Source: Cochlodiniinecator piscidefendens
Lineage (GTDB): Bacteria; Pseudomonadota; Alphaproteobacteria; Rhodobacterales; Rhodobacteraceae
Length of the DNA: 64,000 bases
Assembly: GCF_011326755.1 (NCBI RefSeq)
Contig: NZ_JAAOIE010000003.1
Span: forward strand, 348,804 to 412,803
Direction of reading: 5' to 3'
Shown here: piece after piece, positions 45,960 to 54,556 of the stretch
Numbering within the stretch: position 1 is the stretch's first letter
How the letters are laid out: every line of letters starts with the position of its first letter
The notes under the pieces: generated by a model
What the model was told of the DNA's origin: nothing
The model's database searches: none
Seen by the model: the letters and a program-made list of their open reading frames with translations, nothing else
Made by a program: the position numbers and the translations under genes

Positions 45960-47336
45960 ATGCCGTTTGACCCTAATATTGCTGCAATACGTTTTGGAAC
46001 GGGCTTGAGTCCGAATGTGTCGCCGATTTCCGGAATGTCTGCGATACTGGATGAGTTGTCTGATGGGGATGCGCCAGCGGCTCAGTTTCCCATACGGGAC
46101 TTTGCACAATGGGGGCGTCAATTCAGACTTCATCGCGAAGCGCGCAGCCTTGAACGCGCCAATCGTGGTACAGAAACAGGCCAAGCTGCACGCCAAGAAA
46201 TCCGCGCGATTAGACGTGAAACACGTGAATGGCAGGCCGAAGCTTTGCGGCATAGCTTGCTGCGGGCGATACAGGCTCCGGTTGGGTTTCGGGAACGTTT
46301 GGAATGGTTTTGGGCAGATCATTTTACTGTGCGTGGACAAGGGCCGGTGTTGCGTGAGGCTGTTTCGTCCTTTGTCGCGGATGCGATCCGGCCAAATATA
46401 AGTGGATCATTCGCCGATATGCTAAAGGCGGCTGTGACACATCCCATGATGTTAAGGTATTTGAACCAGACATCTTCAGTCGGGCCGAATTCAAACGCGG
46501 TGCGTCCCGGTCGCGGGCTGAATGAGAACCTTGCGCGAGAGGTGCTTGAATTACACACATTGGGCGTTGATGCCCCCTATCGACAGGGTGATGTTACCGA
46601 GTTTGCTCTGCTTTTGACGGGGCTGGGGACGGGGGTTGAGCAAAGCTTTCGGTTTCATCCCAGTTTTGCTGAGCCTGGGGCAGAGGTGGTGCTCGGATCA
46701 GCCTACGGCGGCGAAACAGCGGATGTGAATGATATTTATGCTGTGCTTGATGATTTGTCCATTTACCCTGCAACGGCGCGCCATATAGCCCGAAAACTGG
46801 CTGTGCATTTTGTGTCGGACTCCCCGTCTGAGGCATTGGTTAGCTACATTGCTGATCGGTTTTTTGTCACGAATGGGGACTTGCCAGATGTCTACGAGGC
46901 CCTGCTTTCGCACCCTGATGCATGGAATCCGGAAGCGCAGAAAGTCAAACGCCCATTGGAGTTTGTGGCATCTGCTCTGCGGGCTTTGCACCCAGATACG
47001 TCCCGTTTGTTGCGTGCGGACGCGGCCAAAACACGCCAGTATATTTGGGCGCCGATGCAATTGATGGGGCAGGCTTGGGAATATCCAAATGGCCCTGATG
47101 GCTGGCCAGAGTCCGTCTCTGCATGGACAACGCCGCAGGGAATTGCAGCACGTATTCAATGGGCGATCACGATCCCGCGCGTGCTGAAACCTGATTTACC
47201 TGATCCTCGTGCATTTGCAGAAACAGCACTTGGTAGTCAAATGAACAGCGCTGTGCGATTTGCCGCAGAAGGTGCCCAAACAAAATGGGAAGGGGTTGGG
47301 CTTATCCTTGCTTCGCCATCCTTCCAGCGGAGATAG
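45960..47336 (+). CDS. DUF1800 domain-containing protein
   Basis: The 458-residue protein matches the DUF1800 family: RFGTGLSPNV at the start, FWADHFTVRG, the NENLAREVLELHTLGVD block and a C-terminal GYPDGW-like segment (NGPDGWPES). Members are usually exported or surface-associated and almost always paired with DUF1501 proteins, as here (stop to next start 4 bp). No signal peptide is obvious in this copy. The function is unknown; links to extracellular polymer handling are speculative. Confidence 0.88.
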   Translation: MPFDPNIAAIRFGTGLSPNVSPISGMSAILDELSDGDAPAAQFPIRDFAQWGRQFRLHREARSLERANRGTETGQAARQEIRAIRRETREWQAEALRHSLLRAIQAPVGFRERLEWFWADHFTVRGQGPVLREAVSSFVADAIRPNISGSFADMLKAAVTHPMMLRYLNQTSSVGPNSNAVRPGRGLNENLAREVLELHTLGVDAPYRQGDVTEFALLLTGLGTGVEQSFRFHPSFAEPGAEVVLGSAYGGETADVNDIYAVLDDLSIYPATARHIARKLAVHFVSDSPSEALVSYIADRFFVTNGDLPDVYEALLSHPDAWNPEAQKVKRPLEFVASALRALHPDTSRLLRADAAKTRQYIWAPMQLMGQAWEYPNGPDGWPESVSAWTTPQGIAARIQWAITIPRVLKPDLPDPRAFAETALGSQMNSAVRFAAEGAQTKWEGVGLILASPSFQRR

Positions 47337-47340
47337 AAAC

Positions 47341-48546
47341 ATGGTCGTCTCACGTCGAAAATTTCTAACACGTGCCGCTGGATATGGCTGTTCTTTAGCC
47401 GCCAGCCCTTTGATTACCCCAATTACATTTGCCAGCGCGCCTGGGGATGTGCGCTTGGTGGTTATTATTTTGCGTGGGGGCATGGATGGGCTGGATATGG
47501 TGCGCCCGTATGGCGATCCCAACCTGCGCGCACTGCGCCCGACCTTGGCTGCATCTGCATCCGTTGATCTAGATGGTTTTTTTGGTTTGCACGAGGCGGC
47601 TTCGCCTTTGATGCCCCTGTGGCAATCTGGTGAGTTGGGGTTTGCCCATGCCGTTTCTACACCCTACCGCGATAAGCGCAGTCATTTCGACGGCCAAGAT
47701 TTATTGGAAGCCGGAACTGGAAGTTCGCTTGGCCAAGGGGGGTGGTTGAACCGGCTGTTGCAACGCATGCCGGGGGCGCGGGCGCAAACTGGGTTCTCGA
47801 TCGGGGCCGAGGCTATGTTGGTGATGTCAGGTAATGCGCCTGTATCTAACTGGTCCCCAGAAACAGAGTTGCGCCTGTCGGAGCCGTCGCGTCGGTTGTT
47901 GGAAGTGGTTTATCACGATGACCCCGTATTTCGCGACGCGCTAGACGAGGCAATGGATCTGACGCAAATCATGAATAGAGACGCGGTTGCGGACAGCTAC
48001 GCTGAAGCCTTGAACACAATGGAAAGCATGGTGGAAGGTAGCCGTGGCGGGGATGGGCATTTGCGCCTCGCCCAATTTGCAGCTGAACGGTTACGGGCCG
48101 AAACCAGGATTGCAGCATTTTCGCTGAGCGGCTGGGACACCCACCAAAATCAGGCACGTGGTATGCGTCGAAATACGACGCAGTTAACTGACGTGATACT
48201 TACATTGCGTGAAGGTTTGGGCGCGGATTGGTCTAAAACTGCGGTGTTAGCAATGACCGAGTTTGGTCGTACAGCGCGGGAAAATGGCACAAGGGGCACC
48301 GATCACGGAACGGGTGGCCTGATGTTTATGGCGGGTGGGGCCGTTCGTGGCGGCCAAGTGTATGGCGGTTGGCCCGGGCTTGATGAGGGCGCGCTTTATC
48401 AAGGGCGCGATCTCATGCCGACCACAGATATTCGGGCCTACGCGGGGCAGGTCATAAGCGGGTTGTTCGGTTTAGAACGCAGTCAAATCGAAAGCTCAAT
48501 CTTTCCGGGCGTCGATTTAACAACGGCGCCGGGTGTGATAGCTTAG
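47341..48546 (+). CDS. DUF1501 domain-containing, Tat-exported protein
   Basis: The 401-residue protein starts with a twin-arginine signal (SRRKFLTRAAGYGCSLAAS) and carries the alkaline-phosphatase-like DUF1501 core: VVIILRGGMDGLDMVRPY, SHFDGQDLLE, GWDTHQNQ and TEFGRTARENGTRGTDHG. It is probably a metal-dependent periplasmic or secreted hydrolase-like protein working with the DUF1800 protein upstream. Its stop overlaps the convergent 42-aa gene. Confidence 0.9.
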   Translation: MVVSRRKFLTRAAGYGCSLAASPLITPITFASAPGDVRLVVIILRGGMDGLDMVRPYGDPNLRALRPTLAASASVDLDGFFGLHEAASPLMPLWQSGELGFAHAVSTPYRDKRSHFDGQDLLEAGTGSSLGQGGWLNRLLQRMPGARAQTGFSIGAEAMLVMSGNAPVSNWSPETELRLSEPSRRLLEVVYHDDPVFRDALDEAMDLTQIMNRDAVADSYAEALNTMESMVEGSRGGDGHLRLAQFAAERLRAETRIAAFSLSGWDTHQNQARGMRRNTTQLTDVILTLREGLGADWSKTAVLAMTEFGRTARENGTRGTDHGTGGLMFMAGGAVRGGQVYGGWPGLDEGALYQGRDLMPTTDIRAYAGQVISGLFGLERSQIESSIFPGVDLTTAPGVIA

Positions 48547-48671
48547 ATCGCGCCCAAAAGCGCGGTGATTGCAATCATCGCTGTAAAAGACGCAGACAGC
48601 ATGACAATCCAATTTAACGCAACAGCGCCGTTTTCGTCTTTGTAAAATGCGCGAAGTTTGTTCTGTGTCAT
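48543..48671 (-). CDS. 42-aa single-pass membrane peptide (Flp-pilin-like N-terminus)
   Basis: ATG 48671, preceded by GGGGA at six bases, opens a 42-residue frame: a short basic N-terminus, FYKDENGAVALNW and a hydrophobic helix to the end (IVMLSASFTAMIAITALLGAI). The E-x-G-A pattern before a helix resembles Flp/TadG-type pseudopilin leaders, but no cleavage-site glycine precedes the phenylalanine in the Flp manner. It overlaps the DUF1501 stop by 3 bp. The much longer upstream in-frame opening is not credible. Confidence 0.6.
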   Translation of the reverse strand: MTQNKLRAFYKDENGAVALNWIVMLSASFTAMIAITALLGAI

Positions 48672-48862
48672 TGGTTGTCCCCGAGTTGCAAGAGCGCCAA
48701 ATCTGTGGCGTTTAGAATTTGTTAAGAATGTTTGCAGGGCAAATTTGCGGAAATTACGGTTGAATTTGATCTGAATTGTGGCTGGACGGTTGTTTTTACT
48801 TGAAACGATGCAGCAACCCTTGCCACTGTGACAAAAGACGGCGGATGAAGGGTGCGGATTGC

Positions 48863-49582
48863 ATGAAAAACAACATTTTAGCAGAACGACCAAAGCTAAA
48901 TTGGAAAACTCCGGCGCGTCCAGACTTTGATCATCTTCTGGGTCAATATGTGCGGCTTGAACGGCTTTCACCCGATCGCCACGCTGCGGATTTACATCGC
49001 GCCAATTCAGCGGATCATGGCATTTGGGACTACCTTCCTTATGGCCCATTTGCGTCAGCCGCAGCCTATCACCGCTGGGCACGAGAAATGGCCGAGGGCC
49101 AAGATCCGGTATTTTTTGCGATAAAATCTCTGCAAACAGGCCATTTTTGCGGTGTTACGAGCTATCTGCGCATCGCACCGGAGGCCGGGTCGATTGAAGT
49201 TGGGCACATCAATTTTTCGCCTGAACTGCAGCGCACACCAGCCGCGACCGAGGCGATGTATCTGATGATGAAATGGGCATTCGAGGCCGGGTATCGCCGG
49301 TATGAATGGAAATGTGATGCCGCAAACATTGGGTCGCGCCGCGCCGCACAGCGCTATGGCTTTAGCTATGAAGGTGTGTTTCGCCAGCATTTGGTTGTCA
49401 ACGACCGCAACCGCGATACAGCTTGGTTTAGTATTCTTGATGGGGAATGGCAGGCCCTGTCTGAGGCATTCAAAACATGGCTTTTGCCACAAAATTTCGA
49501 CGCACAAGGCCATCAAATAGAGCGGTTAGGCGATATGACAGCGCTTGTGCGTTCTGGTTCAGATCCGGTTCTTGCGCGTTAG
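48863..49582 (+). CDS. GNAT N-acetyltransferase (RimJ/RimL-like)
   Basis: The 239-residue protein matches the RimJ/RimL-type GNAT family with VRLERLSPDRHAADL, the GTSYLRI-like strand (FCGVTSYLRIAPEAGSIEVG) and CDAANIGSRRAAQRYGFSYEGVFRQH at the end of the domain. It may acetylate a protein N-terminus or a small amine. ATG 48863 fits the family length; ATG 48845 would add six residues. It ends overlapping the response regulator stop on the other strand. Confidence 0.88.
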   Translation: MKNNILAERPKLNWKTPARPDFDHLLGQYVRLERLSPDRHAADLHRANSADHGIWDYLPYGPFASAAAYHRWAREMAEGQDPVFFAIKSLQTGHFCGVTSYLRIAPEAGSIEVGHINFSPELQRTPAATEAMYLMMKWAFEAGYRRYEWKCDAANIGSRRAAQRYGFSYEGVFRQHLVVNDRNRDTAWFSILDGEWQALSEAFKTWLLPQNFDAQGHQIERLGDMTALVRSGSDPVLAR

Positions 49583-50286
49583 ATTTGTGCGCAGGCCTGC
49601 AATCGGTCCTGTACCAAATCGGCAAGGTGGGACACATTAGACGGAGACGTCTTTTTCAATTCCATTAAATCCGTCGCGGCCTTTTGCATGGGTTCATCAT
49701 GCGCAGATTTGGCAACGCCGCTTAGAAACTGTGCAATATAGGCCAAGGTGTCGTCGTCTGTGCCCATCGAAAGGATGCTCGCGATATGGGCGAGATCATC
49801 GCGATATGCGATCGGATCTGGTTTCACGACCCCAGTTGGTAATGCACGTATTGGCACATTTGGGTCATTTGTTGGCAGGTTTTCCAAAACCATTTCTTGA
49901 AAAATAGCCAAGCTTTCGATCGGTTTGGACAGGAAGCCATCTGCGCCAGCATCACGGGCGAGATCAGCCATATAATCATCCCCACTGGTGGCTAGGATGA
50001 CCGGAACACGCGGTGTCGCCAGATGAAGTTCACGGATCAAATCCGCACCAGATCCATCAGGAAGGCCAAGGTCAATCAAAACAACGGTGGGGCGATAGAC
50101 CTGAAGATGCTTGCGGGCTGACGCCAGGCAATCTGCACGTCGAATACGCGCACCACTTCGCAAACACAAAAGCCGTACAGCTTCACAGGCAAAACGGCTG
50201 TCTTCAACAACCAGAACCGTTACGCCGAGCAAAGGGCGTTCGTTGGTCGGGCTGCGTGGAGTCATGAGAGAGACGAGATCGTCCAT
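49579..50286 (-). CDS. Response regulator with C-terminal Hpt-like helical region
   Basis: The 235-residue protein has a REC domain (about 15-130) with acidic pocket VLVVEDSRF, phosphoacceptor Asp in VVLIDLGLPDGSG and the conserved Lys in FLSKPI. The C-terminal part (about 145-235) is helical with no DNA-binding motif; a phosphotransfer-like bundle lacking a clear H-x-x-K-G site is possible. ATG 50286 with AGGAAAGGAA is the start. No histidine kinase is adjacent. Confidence 0.88.
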   Translation of the reverse strand: MDDLVSLMTPRSPTNERPLLGVTVLVVEDSRFACEAVRLLCLRSGARIRRADCLASARKHLQVYRPTVVLIDLGLPDGSGADLIRELHLATPRVPVILATSGDDYMADLARDAGADGFLSKPIESLAIFQEMVLENLPTNDPNVPIRALPTGVVKPDPIAYRDDLAHIASILSMGTDDDTLAYIAQFLSGVAKSAHDEPMQKAATDLMELKKTSPSNVSHLADLVQDRLQACAQI

Positions 50287-50427
50287 TTCCTTTCCTTTCG
50301 GTAGCTGATTCTGATTAGACGCGTTCAAGGCTAATGGAGCGTTAACAAAGCTGATGCGTCCAACCGTCGCTTGCGTAACGAATGGCAAATAGTCATAACG
50401 GCCACACCAATTTGGAAAGGAATGATG

Positions 50428-50832
50428 ATGATCGGTCGTTTGAATCATGTTGCAATCGCTGTCCCTGATCTTGAGGCAGCGCGCGCGCAATATAGTGCGA
50501 CTTTGGGGGCAAATGTTGGCGCTCCGCAGGATGAACCCGATCATGGCGTGACCGTGGTGTTTATTGAACTGCCAAATACCAAGATCGAGTTGCTATATCC
50601 GCTTGGCGAAAATTCCCCGATTAATGGGTTTCTTGAAAAGAACCCTTCAGGTGGCATTCATCACGTTTGTTATGAGGTTGACGATATCTTAGCCGCACGT
50701 GATCACTTGAAATCCGAAGGCGCCCGCGTGCTAGGCACGGGAGAGCCGAAGATTGGTGCGCACGGTAAACCTGTCCTTTTCTTACATCCGAAAGATTTCA
50801 ACGGATGCCTGATTGAGTTGGAACAAGTCTAA
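50428..50832 (+). CDS. mce: Methylmalonyl-CoA epimerase
   Basis: The 134-residue glyoxalase-fold protein interconverts (R)- and (S)-methylmalonyl-CoA in propionate metabolism. Its features are LNHVAIAVPDLEAA, ELPNTKIELLYP, GGIHHVCYEVDD and a C-terminal FLHPKDFNGCLIELEQ; the His and Glu residues are the metal ligands. Three ATGs in a row occur; ATG 50428 has AAAGGA six bases before it. TAATG joins it to the DUF1467 gene, a usual Rhodobacteraceae pair. Confidence 0.94.
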   Translation: MIGRLNHVAIAVPDLEAARAQYSATLGANVGAPQDEPDHGVTVVFIELPNTKIELLYPLGENSPINGFLEKNPSGGIHHVCYEVDDILAARDHLKSEGARVLGTGEPKIGAHGKPVLFLHPKDFNGCLIELEQV

Positions 50833-51128
50833 TGACCATCACTGCAGCCATTGTTCTTTTTGCTGTTATTTGGTTCATGACATTTTTGATCGTGCTCCCT
50901 ATTCGTTTGAAAACGCAAGGGGATATGGGAGAAATCGTTCCTGGCACCCATGCAGGTGCGCCTCATGACCCGCAGTTGAAAAAGCGGGCCAAGATAACAA
51001 CTTTGATTGCTTTCGTTCTATGGGCCGGTATTTCGTACGTGATCCTTTATGGTGGGATTTCCGTGCGCGACCTCGATTACTGGGGACTTAGCTATGATCG
51101 CGAGATATACGGTGAAACAAGTGAGTAA
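50832..51128 (+). CDS. DUF1467 family membrane protein
   Basis: The 98-residue protein has two membrane segments (about 5-24 and 57-75) and the DUF1467 signature VLPIRLKTQGDMGEIVPGTHAGAP between them. The function is unknown. It shares its first base with the epimerase stop and overlaps the convergent CysZ-like gene at the 3' end by about 40 bp. Confidence 0.92.
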   Translation: MTITAAIVLFAVIWFMTFLIVLPIRLKTQGDMGEIVPGTHAGAPHDPQLKKRAKITTLIAFVLWAGISYVILYGGISVRDLDYWGLSYDREIYGETSE

Positions 51129-51783
51129 AGGTTGCCACACCAAAGACTGGTACAAATAAGTTCACGATTGGGATCGAAAGGGGCATTGCCATCAATGCCC
51201 CTGCGAGCCAAATTTGCAAACCATTCTGTCGCCAAAGTTGACGTGCAGCAGTACGCCCAATGCGCCGCATTGCGACCATTTGAAAATATTCACGCCCCAA
51301 AAGAAAACCGTTAAGCGACCAAAAAATCACCGGCGCGAAGATGTTGAAAATTGCGTAGAGTATAAGCGCAAAAAGGTTCGCAACGACCATAAGGCCAAGA
51401 AAGTTCAGACTGTCTTGTAATGCTTCGCGAAATGGGATGCGTGGAGGTTGAGGAAGGTGGGAGTAATGGCGCTTTTCGACGGCCACCGCGACATCGTCTA
51501 AGAACAGCCCGGTAAAGGCTGAGGCGACGGGCACCATAAGAAACATCGACATCACCACCATGATGAGGATTGATCCCCATGAGAGCAGGTCATGAAGCCA
51601 AGTGACCTCACCCACCCAAGGTAGGGTTAAAGTCCCAGGTAAAAACCAGCCAATCATGCCCACAAAAAACGCATAGATACCAAACAAAAGCGCTATGGCT
51701 AGGCCAAGCCCTATGAACACCACGCGGCGGAACTTAGGGTCTGACCATTGGCCAAGTGCCTTTGCAAAATCCGTAAAGATCAT
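51088..51783 (-). CDS. EI24/CysZ-like integral membrane protein
   Basis: The 231-residue protein has about four to five hydrophobic segments and the EI24-domain pattern FVAM.GWFLPG ... LFLDDVAVAVEKRHYSHLP, then FWSLNGFLLGREYFQMVAMRR. CysZ homologues import sulfate, but no sulfate genes are near, so EI24-domain protein is the safer name. It starts 4 bp overlapping the nitroreductase stop, so the two are coupled. Confidence 0.88.
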   Translation of the reverse strand: MIFTDFAKALGQWSDPKFRRVVFIGLGLAIALLFGIYAFFVGMIGWFLPGTLTLPWVGEVTWLHDLLSWGSILIMVVMSMFLMVPVASAFTGLFLDDVAVAVEKRHYSHLPQPPRIPFREALQDSLNFLGLMVVANLFALILYAIFNIFAPVIFWSLNGFLLGREYFQMVAMRRIGRTAARQLWRQNGLQIWLAGALMAMPLSIPIVNLFVPVFGVATFTHLFHRISRDHS

Positions 51784-52358
51784 ACATCAACCCATGTGGT
51801 TATGGCGTCAAGGTCGGGGCGGGGGCGCTCGGGTGGTGTGCTGGTTTCTGTACCGATGTGAATATAACCTGTGATGTATTCATGTTCTGCAAGTTCTAAC
51901 CCTTCGGTTAAAAAATCGCGATCAAAAGCCATCCAATTTGATAGCCAATTGGCACCCCAACCAGAGGCAAGTGCTGCGTTTAGCAGCGATAGGCAGACGG
52001 CACCGGCAGAGAGTTCTTGTTCAATCCGAGGAACTTTTTCTGATGCTTTGGGCGATGCAACGACAGCAATAGCGAGATTGGCAGAGGCGAACTGGTTATA
52101 GGATTTTTCGATTTTCGCCTCGTCGAAGTTTAACTCAGCCCCGCGTTTTGCGGTCAACTTAGCCAGACGCTGCATTGCGTTCTTTTCCAGAACGATAAAC
52201 CGCCATGGCTCTAGTTTGCCATGGTCGGGCGTACGAGCCCCCGCAGTGAGGATCGGTAAAAGATCGGCGCGATCCGGAGTTGGGCCAGATAAGGTTTTTG
52301 CCGGACGGGATCTGCGTGTCAGAAGGAATTCCATAGCAGCGGGATTGGGTGTGGGCAT
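51780..52358 (-). CDS. Nitroreductase family protein (YdjA-like)
   Basis: The 192-residue FMN protein shows the small YdjA-type nitroreductase layout: LLTRRSRPAKTL, a TPDHGKLEPWRFIVL phosphate-binding region, and GWGANWLSNW late. Its substrate is unknown. It is followed (overlapping ATGA) by the EI24 gene and lies 51 bp after the deacetylase-like gene on the same strand. Confidence 0.9.
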   Translation of the reverse strand: MPTPNPAAMEFLLTRRSRPAKTLSGPTPDRADLLPILTAGARTPDHGKLEPWRFIVLEKNAMQRLAKLTAKRGAELNFDEAKIEKSYNQFASANLAIAVVASPKASEKVPRIEQELSAGAVCLSLLNAALASGWGANWLSNWMAFDRDFLTEGLELAEHEYITGYIHIGTETSTPPERPRPDLDAITTWVDV

Positions 52359-52409
52359 TCGGGGCTCCGATAAATCTCTGATGTTGATGTGGGACGTAGC
52401 GCGCGAAAC

Positions 52410-53522
52410 TCAAGCAGGGGTGTTGAAAAAATCCTGCATTTCGTCAATCAGCTGGCTATAGAAAGAGGTAAGGCGTGCGTTGGGTTGGCGCAAGGCAAAG
52501 GTTTGGGCAAATGGGTCATCAACCGTGATCTTAGTGCCTGACAGCACTTCGATCACAGCATGGCCGCAAAAGGGCACATAAACTTCTGAATATCCTCCCT
52601 CGTGCACCATGGCGAGTTTGCCACGACATAAGGTCGCTGCGGCTTCAGATATCATCTGTGTCATCTGGCGAAACGTATCTGCGGTTGCGAGCATACGTCC
52701 CAGCGGATCTATGGCCGCCGCGTCATATCCACAGGCAACCACAATCATATCAGGGCGGAAGGCCGCGATCTGCGGTAATACAATGCGCTGCATCGCCTCC
52801 AGATAGGTGTCGTGACCAGCGCCGGGGGGAAGAGGGATGTTTATGTTCCCTCCGCGCCCAGGGCCTGCACCCCGGTCCGTTACATCCCCAGTATCAAGCG
52901 GGTAGTTATGCTCTTGATGAATTGAAATAGTTAGAACGTCGGCGCGTTCATAAAACACCGCTTCGGTTCCATTGCCGTGATGAACATCCCAATCCAACAC
53001 AACGATGCGTTTGGTGTAGCCTTGCGCAATAGCGGCCTCGACGCCGATGGCGATATTAGACAGCAGGCAAAATCCATTCGGAAAATCTGGTGTGCAATGA
53101 TGCCCGGGAGGGCGCGTTAAGGCATAAGAGTTTTGCAAGTCACCCCGGGCTACAGCGCATATTGCTTCCTTTGCTAGTCCTGCAGATTGTGCTGCGATTT
53201 CATATCCTCCGGGCCCAAAAGGTGTGCGCAGACCCAATTCACCTCCGCCGTTGTCTGACGCTGATTTAAAGGCATCGATGTAGTCGTTGGGATGCACGCG
53301 CAGTAAATCTGCGCGCGTTGCCGTTGGGGCCGTACCAGTGGTCAGTTCGGCGTAAAGGCCTGACACCTCCAGCAAATTTTTCAGACGCCTTTTTGCTTCG
53401 GGCATCTCGGGCAATCCACCGTAGGCGAGCGGTTGAACAAAGCCCCCAACAGGTACGGTTGTCGCGTAATTCCCGCCGCCGTGCCAAAAACAGCTTTCGT
53501 CGCTGAAAAACCCTGTAGCCAT
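52410..53522 (-). CDS. Histone deacetylase-superfamily protein
   Basis: The 370-residue zinc hydrolase has the HDAC-family motifs TRPPGHHCTPDFPNGFCLLS (tandem His) and VLDWDVHHGNGTEAVFY (zinc ligands Asp/His), and a GYDAAAIDPLGRM aspartate. Bacterial members deacetylate polyamines, short-chain amides or proteins, so an acetylpolyamine amidohydrolase-type role is possible. It is divergent from the DUF167 gene. Length and motifs are complete. Confidence 0.92.
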   Translation of the reverse strand: MATGFFSDESCFWHGGGNYATTVPVGGFVQPLAYGGLPEMPEAKRRLKNLLEVSGLYAELTTGTAPTATRADLLRVHPNDYIDAFKSASDNGGGELGLRTPFGPGGYEIAAQSAGLAKEAICAVARGDLQNSYALTRPPGHHCTPDFPNGFCLLSNIAIGVEAAIAQGYTKRIVVLDWDVHHGNGTEAVFYERADVLTISIHQEHNYPLDTGDVTDRGAGPGRGGNINIPLPPGAGHDTYLEAMQRIVLPQIAAFRPDMIVVACGYDAAAIDPLGRMLATADTFRQMTQMISEAAATLCRGKLAMVHEGGYSEVYVPFCGHAVIEVLSGTKITVDDPFAQTFALRQPNARLTSFYSQLIDEMQDFFNTPA

Positions 53523-53587
53523 GTCTACCCCTTTCGCTTTACTTAGAAAGACTAAGCAAGCTACGCGGCTTGATCCAGAGGAGAAAC

Positions 53588-53851
53588 ATGGCTGATCCCG
53601 ATCTTTCCTATCTTGCGCGCAAGGGCAATGAAATTTCGCTGCGTGTTACGCCAAAGGCCTCCCGTAACGCCGTCATTGTGACGGATGAAGGTTTACGGGT
53701 GTACGTGACCACGGTGCCCGAAGATGGCAAGGCCAACAAAGCCGTAATTAAGCTCTTGGCCAAAGCGATGGGTGTCGCCAAATCTAATCTGCATCTTGTA
53801 CGTGGGGCCACTTCGCGCGACAAAGTGTTTCGGGTGGAGGATATCGCGTGA
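53588..53851 (+). CDS. DUF167 domain-containing protein
   Basis: The 87-residue protein matches DUF167 (YggU family): ISLRVTPKASRNAV, VTTVPEDGKANKAVIKLLAK and LVRGATSRDKVF. The role is unknown. ATG 53588 after AGGAGA is the natural start. Its TGA overlaps the GTG of the kinase gene. Confidence 0.93.
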   Translation: MADPDLSYLARKGNEISLRVTPKASRNAVIVTDEGLRVYVTTVPEDGKANKAVIKLLAKAMGVAKSNLHLVRGATSRDKVFRVEDIA

Positions 53852-54207
53852 CAAAATTGACGGCAGAATGGGTGCGTTTCAAAAATACCTGTGTTTGGTC
53901 GTGGGACGGCTGGTGCGCAAGTTGGAAAAGTGAAAAAACACTACGCCAATGGACTTTGGTCAATCTTTTGTCTGCAGGTCTTACTTTTGCGGTTGATATG
54001 TCTTCGGTCGAGCGCATTTTGATTGTTGGATTCGGGATGTTGGTTCTCGTCGCCGAGCTGTTGAATACCGCTGTGGAGAATACGGTGGATCGCATATCGC
54101 TTGATCCACATCCCATGTCAAAAAAGGCCAAAGATGCCGGAAGCGCCGCAGTTGCTGCGACCGTTGTAACTGCTGGAGTGATCTGGTTGTTGGTCCTGTT
54201 TGGGTAG
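53848..54207 (+). CDS. dgkA: Diacylglycerol kinase (prokaryotic DgkA)
   Basis: The 119-residue integral membrane kinase recycles diacylglycerol to phosphatidate. It has an amphipathic N-terminus, three transmembrane segments and the active-site motif ELLNTAVENTVDRIS with the Lys-rich loop KKAKDAGSAAV. Start is GTG 53848, overlapping the DUF167 stop. Size and motif are standard. Confidence 0.94.
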   Translation: MTKLTAEWVRFKNTCVWSWDGWCASWKSEKTLRQWTLVNLLSAGLTFAVDMSSVERILIVGFGMLVLVAELLNTAVENTVDRISLDPHPMSKKAKDAGSAAVAATVVTAGVIWLLVLFG

Positions 54208-54223
54208 GCAGATCAGGCTATCG

Positions 54224-54475
54224 CTAGGTTTGCGACTTGGCGTCGTCACGGATAAGTTTATAAACACCTTCGGGAAGATCAAGCGCTGCGGACAGGTCCG
54301 CGAGCTGGGTCATGGACAGGGTGATACGCATTGTGTTGTCGGTACGCGCGTCAAACTGCTCTATTGTTATGCAATCGTCGAAGGCATTGATAATAATATC
54401 TTCGAGAAGGTTGGGCCCGTCTTCGTCAACAAGTGTGACAACCGTCGCGTCGAAATCGTGTTCTATTGTAAACAT
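54224..54475 (-). CDS. Conserved-type small acidic hypothetical protein
   Basis: The 83-residue acidic protein (FTIEHDFDATVVTLVDEDGPNL...) has a beta-rich first half and ends with an amphipathic helix and a DLPEGVYKLIRDD segment. I do not recognise a named domain. It is convergent with dgkA (16 bp between stops) and divergent from the M48 lipoprotein gene; codon usage matches the core genome. Confidence 0.65.
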   Translation of the reverse strand: MFTIEHDFDATVVTLVDEDGPNLLEDIIINAFDDCITIEQFDARTDNTMRITLSMTQLADLSAALDLPEGVYKLIRDDAKSQT

Positions 54476-54556
54476 AGATTTAGCCTACCCCATAAGTTGT
54501 GAATTGCAATCCTTGATTATTTCGGGTTCTTCTTAACTCAGAGAAATGAGGTACTT

